Source: Lantana camara
Lineage: Eukaryota > Streptophyta > Magnoliopsida > Lamiales > Verbenaceae
DNA length: 64,000 nucleotides
Assembly (NCBI GenBank): GCA_037501455.1
Contig: CM074855.1
Span: 38,783,001-38,847,000, forward strand
Reading direction: 5' to 3'
The notes under the pieces: model-generated
What the model saw: only the letters and a program-made list of their open reading frames with translations
Databases searched by the model: none
What the model was told of the DNA's origin: nothing
Program-made: the position numbers and the translations under genes
Part shown: positions 58,074 through 64,000 of the stretch, in pieces
How the letters are laid out: the number at the start of each line of letters is the position of its first letter
How positions within the stretch are numbered: position 1 is the first letter of the stretch

Positions 58074-60442
58074 AACTCCCCTCCTTCAAAAGGACCTGTC
58101 CTCAGGTCCTAAGGAGAATCTTGAACGGCTTCGAAGACAAGCCCAAAATCCACATTTCCGCTGCGCCACTCTGATCCTATACTTCTCGAAACCCTATCTC
58201 CTTAATTGGCGAACCGGACACAAAGTCCTAGTCGTTTGCCCCCACTTCCCAAATAAAGATTCGGGAGTAGTTGGAGAATTCTCAACCTTGGCACGTAGAC
58301 ATTACTACACAAAGTCCATAACGTCTTTCTTATGCCAGAACATCCGGGTCCCAAAACTCCGAACAACCTCAACCCTGAGTGGGATAAACTCGTGACCTTG
58401 CACTCCTTAAGGCGTAGGCTACCGTTCGTCTACGAGCAACACACAACAAAGGCCTTCCTTTATGCCTCGGTTGGAAACAAGGTAGCCTTTTGTACCTTTG
58501 GTTAGGCAAGAGCCAATACCGTGGGTAACTCTCTTCAACCGCCTCTTCCCACTCAAAACCGTGCCTCTTACTCTGAGACAATCCTCGGTTCTTCTACGGG
58601 AAATACCAACGGGTTAGCCTTCTATCTAGTACCCGAAGATATCGTTGAGTCCCTGACGGACCTCCTAAAAGCATCCGCTAACGCCAACGAAAACAAGGCA
58701 CCTTCAGACAAGCTGACCAAAAGCAGTTCGACCCTCACAACTCACCAAACACTCACGAACACTCCACACCACAAGAAAGTACTAACGCAAAAGGGAAACA
58801 AACAAAGCACACAACGAACAAGAGCCAAGTAGGAAAAGAGATACGTAACAAGTAAAACTAGGAAATAAAGGAAGCACACTTCAAACAAAAACCAAGAAGA
58901 GAAAGAATCACACAATAGGCAAGAACCAAGGGTGAAAGCAACTACGCATCAAGCAAAACTGAAAAGGGAAGGAAACACATTACAAGTAAGAGCCACGAAG
59001 GGAAAGAAACACTTAACAAGCAAGAACAAGAAGAGGCATAATTACGCAACAAACATAATGAAGAATCACCTAAAAACAAGGAGTAAGACAATAAGTACAT
59101 GGGTTTCCCCCGAATGTTAAAATATGCGTGAAATGTAATGCCATGAATGCTTCATGTACCGTTCACCATAGGAGTAGCGTTGAGTGTGGTGCCATCCTCT
59201 TGTTTTCCGGGAGGATCATCTTGTGCTTGAACCGGGATCTTGAAGTCATAGTATTTCCTTGAAGACCTCAACTTCTTGTTATTCGATTAACTTTCATCAT
59301 GCCTTCGATTCCTCCACAATTGAGTCCTCCTACCACCTTTGGTATTGAAATCTCTCCTTGTTTGATATTGGTGACCTCATGAGATTCTTGAGTTTCTTCA
59401 TGCCATGTAATTCGAGTCTCTACAATGTATATATTAAATTGTTTCCGGTGAGGAGATGTAAAAATCTATCTATCTTCGGTATTTTAATCTTCTTATACTC
59501 GGCAACTTTGAAGTCTTAAGTTTTCAAAATTTCTCTTGTCTCTTAGTTTCTCGCCTTGTCTCCCAATTATTTCGCCTTGAAATATTTTCCCAACTCGCGG
59601 CACTTGAAACAATTCCTAATTTCTCTTAATTTGATCCTTTTACTTCGGTGTTGGAATCTTTCTTTTCTTGACATTGTTGATATCTTGAAGCTTCTCGAAA
59701 TTTCTTGAAATTTAGATTCCTTGCTTGATCTTCGAACTCCAAACTGATCTTTTCTTCTCATAAGTGTTGGCAAGACTCCCTTCATTAATTGACTATTCCT
59801 TCATAGCCCTTTTTATCTTGTATCCTCGGATCAAGCAAATATTCTTGAAATTTGAAAATTTGATCGAATTTCATACTTACTTGCTTGAAATCAATTCCGA
59901 ACCTTAGGACAGTCCTCGAAGATACCCAATCTTTTAAACCCTTGTTGGAAATCGTCCATCTACTTTCATTCTTAAATTTGAAACTTTCCTATCACCAAAC
60001 ACGAAAGGAGGGTGCTTGCACAAAGTTCTCGAATAGAACTTCTTCACAGGAATTATTCTCGAACTCCTCAAATCTTTATTAAAATCTCTTGATCACCTAG
60101 AACTTGACCTTGATATCCCCATTTCAAACCGCTTCAAAAGATAAAGTCTCTAAACCCCTTATAGCCCGAATATACCTGTCTCCCTTGTCCTTTTCCCGGT
60201 AATACTTGTTGATGTCGAAGGAGTATCCTGAAATAAAATACAATTCCAAGAAGGTATCGATGCATGCGGGGTTTCTAGTGCATGTTCATGTAAACAATTA
60301 ATACAAATAAAATCATATAAGTCACAAAATGATGATGGTGAATGCAAATAATCACATAATCCTAAGCCGAACGACCTAGACAAATCGGACAAGACACGAG
60401 AGCTCCGGTTTTGCAACCTAGAGCTCTGATACCACCTAAGGA
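58074..60442 (-). other. Element III internal region, non-coding
   Basis: The minus-strand purine tract GAAGGAGGGGAG lies next to the 3' LTR. Positions 58720-59080 are an A-rich degenerate tandem repeat of about 55-60 bp (AAGGAAACAC...ACAAGCAAGAACCAAG). No retroelement protein domain was recognised on either strand. The interior shares its layout but not clear sequence with Elements I and II. Confidence 0.75.
60423..60434 (-). other. Element III primer-binding site (tRNA-Met)
   Basis: TGGTATCAGAGC on the minus strand, separated by eight bases from the 5' LTR terminus at 60443. Confidence 0.93.
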
Positions 60443-63400
60443 TGTAACACCCCGGAGCGAAGGGCGCCACATCCCCCGCACCATAACCCAACACGTGAAG
60501 CGAAATGGGCACTCCGCCCACGTATCAAGCCACGGCGAACGGGTGACAAACAAAATTCAAACCTAAGCTAGGCGGTCTAGACCCTACTCAGAGCACGCAA
60601 TAAAACAAGTAACGGATGCGGAAGCACCAGAATCTCATAAAGCAAATAAACATACTCAAGACATATCAAACTTTCGATTCAATCTATACAAACTTTACAA
60701 TTTCGAATTGGAGGCATAACTTATACATAATTCAGAATTAGCCAAAAAGCATAAAGAAACGAAAATGCCATGCATGAGACTCAAGCTATCCTCAAACCCG
60801 ACTCAAAGACAACCGCCTAGCTCCAACACCTCAGAACGAGTACCTGCAACTCAAAACAAAGGGGGAAAAGATAGAAATAACGAGGGTCAGTCCTAGAGAC
60901 TGGTGAGGGGGCTAACACACGCACCCATACATATACGTAAGAGCAAAGCATATACAAAGCTTAAAGGGTTCATGAACCGGGCACGGTTTTTGCATTCTAA
61001 AACATTTAACCCGTGGTAATATATATAAAGAAAGAAGGTTGGGGCCGAAGGCCAAATCAATCAAGTTTTAGAGTTTAGAAATCCGCCCCCGTTTCACAAC
61101 CATAATCGAAACATAACGAACTGAAAGCTTAAATCCATCACCCTTACTTACTCCATACACCAAGGCGAAACGAAAACAAAACAAATCATAACCCAACTCC
61201 ACCCCAACACCGTTTTGGGGAGAGAGGTGCCCCTCTCAACCCCTGCTGAAAGCTGAATGAGACGGGGGATCCACCCGCTCCTTCGACGGGTCACTAAGCA
61301 CACCGCCGGCTCAAGAAGACCCGCCTTCCCCTCGACCTCCCGAGGATGGGCGAAATCTCCCTTTTGTGGAGTCGTGTTGATGAGAGAGCCCGGCGACCCC
61401 ATGGCCGACCCGGGATCACATACCACTTCTCCGGGGCCCAAACTTACACTTACACTTATACTTGCACTTATCACACTTACCAGGCGAAGCTTATCCACAA
61501 ATCTTATCACGCTTACAAACACACACACACTTAAACAAAGCTTGTCAAAACAAAAGAAAATAGAGCTTATATACTTATAAAAGCGTTTTCAAATTCTTGA
61601 GACAAACGGGACAAAACCCACAAAATACTTATCAAAACACATATCTACATATGTATACATATATGTATATGTATCGCATGCGGGTTCGAAATACAAATAG
61701 GGTTTTAGGTCATCATAACTAAAAGGGAAGAAAACCTCACCTGGACGAGCAAACCAACCAAAACGGACCAAAAGGAGTCAAACGAACCACTTCCTCAACA
61801 ACGGAACGAACCTAAGAGCAAAACAAAGAGCAAGAGGCAAACTTAGACTCAAATGAACCATATTGACGCTCGGCGAATGCGATGATATTATGTTATGAAC
61901 ACGTTCATGTGCACTATTAAGGAATTTAAATCATATAATCAAATCATTCAATCCTTCGCTCACTTTCATTCGAATTCATAATTACACGTTTCCAATCAAT
62001 TCAAGAAATTCAAGGCACAAGATCTAACATTTAGACAAATAAGAGCATTGAAGTAAATTAAGTTCGACACACATTCAAACGTATACAATCTTACACAAAA
62101 CTCTACTACATACACCCTATTACATAATATAACATATTTCCAAAGTTTGAAAACAAGAACAAATCACAAGACAAGGGAAATGGGTTAAGGAAATCACCAA
62201 CGCCACCAAAACGCACATAAACGGCATTCAACAAAAGCATGTCTAAATCTCACCCAAATGTTATGAAATCGAACCACAATACTCCCAACACATAGTAAAA
62301 CAAGTTCATAGTTCATCACAAACGAAGATAAAGGCAACAAAGAGGTGAAACAAACCAAAAACCGAAAAGAAAAACCTAGGGCTGCACAGGGGGAGGGACA
62401 CGGGGGTGTCCCTCAACTTAACTAAGCTGAGCCACGACCGTGGCTCAGTCCAGACATGCCCAGGAAGCATGACACGCCCGTGTCTCACCTTTCAAGGCAA
62501 ATGAGACACGGGGGTGTCTCGGTACAGCACCAAAAACGCATACAAAGTTTGCCGGCAAAACTGACTCTAAACAAAATCAGTCCAAAAGCATACCAAATCA
62601 ACTCCAAATATTATGAAACTTGATATAAAACATATTTAGCATGTTAGGAACATATTTAATTTAGAACTCAAAGGATAGATCACGCGTTAAGAGCACCGAA
62701 ATCATGCAGCAACTCTGGAGCGCCAAAAACGGACATATGAGCTCAATTGGTTCAATCATGCCATGATCAAGTACTTAGGGGCTGAAACTAAAGCTGAAAC
62801 TCTAGGGAATGAATACTAACATGATAAGCAACTAATATACTCCATGTATATGTAAATTGACACGAATTGGAGCACATTAGAACCACCAAGTAATCACAAA
62901 ATGCAACAGCAGCAGTTCGGTTCGCGCATAGCATACAAACAGGCCATCATGCTTCGATTAGGAGCTGAAAATGAATCTAAAAACTTGCAAGAGCAGGGCT
63001 AACATATAAACCAATTAGTATACAACATCTCCATGCAAATTCACACGAATTGGAAGTCATTAACTCAAGCAACAAAGCACAAAACGTCACAGCAGTCCCA
63101 AAACAGGGGAGCAGTTTTTAAGGTTCAAGAACTCAAGTTTGCAGCCATATTAAAGCATGAATTCCGGGAAAAACGAAGCACATTCATAGAACAACATGTA
63201 TACTACATTACCAAGCATTAGCATACGAAATTGGAGGCAAGAATTCATCCATTTGATCTCAAAAACGTGACAGCAGTTTGGTGGAAATGAGCAGATTTGC
63301 AGCAGTTCGGTTTTCAAGTTTCATGGCCAAAAACTCAAGGTTTCAATCATGTTACCAAAGATAAAACAACCCTAACACATCTAGCATGAAGTAAGAATCA

Positions 63401-64000
63401 ATAATGGAAGCAAAGGAGTTCATATAAGCACCAAAGAAGCCTCAAATCAGCCACAAACTCAAGCTAAGGCAAGGAAGCAACAAATGACCTCTAACCCTAA
63501 CTATTCATGCAAGTCTCCATAACCTTATTAAATCTGATGCAAATCATGAATTTCAAGGATCAAATGAAGCATAGAAGAGAGGAGAATACATAAATATAGT
63601 TACCTTTAAGGTATGAAGAAGTATGGAGAAGATTGGCTTCAAAATCACAAGACATGGGAGAGGGCTTCTTTCTTCTTCTTCTCTTCTCTTCTCTCTCGAT
63701 CTGTTGCTGCACAAAATGAGGGGGTTTGGCTCGTTTTTCAGCTGATAAGGGAGAGGGAGAGACTTAACTCAAGTCAAGTTATCAAGGGTTAGGCTTAGGT
63801 TGAGTTAAATTGGCCCCACAAGTACAAGACTAGTCAAAGAAGGTGGCTTAAGCACAAGCTGTTCGTTCCGGGCGAAAAACGAGGGTCCAAACGGGCTTAG
63901 AAAAATACCAAATCAGGTTCCTTGGCTTCATCTCTTCGTTACGAGTCCAACGCATCTTCCGGAATTCGAATCCGAATTCCCTAGCTCAAGTTATGGCCTC
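60443..64000 (-). repeat. Element III 5' LTR (truncated by window end)
   Basis: Same sequence as 54144-57701 with rare substitutions, for example in the second palindrome loop (GACC for GCCC). Confidence 0.93.
62393..62520 (-). repeat. Four-palindrome cassette, Element III 5' LTR
   Basis: Identical to the cassette at 56094-56221 except one base in the loop of the second palindrome: GAGCCACGACCGTGGCTC. All stems are kept. Confidence 0.95.

Larger units (their letters stand above)
54144..64000 (-). mobile_element. Element III: young long-LTR element, extends beyond the window
   Basis: The 3' LTR is 54144-58073, the internal region 58074-60442, and the 5' LTR starts at 60443 and is cut by the window end. 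On the minus strand the LTR starts TGTAACATCCCGATCG and ends GGGTGTTACA. The two LTRs align with a constant offset of 6299 over the 3558 bp available, with no indel and only about fifteen substitutions noticed. The interior of 2.4 kb has no recognisable gag-pol. The right TSD is outside the window; the left flank is GTTCA. Confidence 0.92.

Noticed and set aside
58036..58832. ORFs in Element III interior on the plus strand, considered as captured genes
   Set aside because: They run antisense to the element, start inside the LTR or in low-complexity repeats and show no known domain.

Overview
The window is nuclear DNA of a flowering plant, most likely a eudicot and possibly an asterid such as Lamiales (weak inference). 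The evidence is GT-AG introns, an ARC6 chloroplast-division gene, a plant KIN-7 kinesin with its DUF3490 tail, a large LRR receptor kinase, tRNA-derived SINEs, and LTR retrotransposons primed by initiator-tRNA-Met (TGGTATCAGAGC). No rRNA, tRNA gene, CRISPR array or bacterial operon was seen.

Positions 1-30000 are gene-bearing. After the tail of an LTR (1-232) and a GC-rich minisatellite comes an intronless LRR receptor-like kinase on the minus strand (1226-4618). Its kinase domain departs from consensus at three catalytic positions. A LINE-type DUF4283/zinc-knuckle ORF (6088-7296) lies against a broken copia gag with its LTR (7511-8757). Positions 8758-15700 hold TIR elements, SINEs, a foldback repeat and a second dead copia gag. 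ARC6 (six exons, 16112-20338, plus) and a 14-exon KIN-7 kinesin (20725-26146, minus) are convergent neighbours about 390 bp apart. I assembled both exon by exon from splice sites and reading phase. A long-TIR DNA element (27538-29800) carries a solo LTR with a perfect target-site duplication.

Positions 30072-64000 are a nest of very long-LTR, apparently non-coding retrotransposons (LARD-like). Element II (minus) is a tandem LTR-internal-LTR-internal arrangement. Its left LTR was split by Element I (plus, 30123-41603, TSD AGTCC) and by a solo LTR (42212-44949, TSD ATAAT). Its distal internal sequence was split by Element III (minus, 54144 to beyond the window), whose two LTRs are nearly identical and therefore young.

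The most unusual signal is inside these LTRs: a cassette of exactly four short palindromes within about 130 bp. Elements I and III use GACAC-4nt-GTGTC cores. Element II has a four-palindrome cluster of the same size with an unrelated core (TCCCG-2nt-CGGGA). Differences between copies of Elements I and III fall mostly in loops or as paired changes. A second hairpin array (GAGAGA-CGGGGT-TCTCTC) sits near the 3' LTR of Elements I and II. All calls are by eye; no database search was possible.
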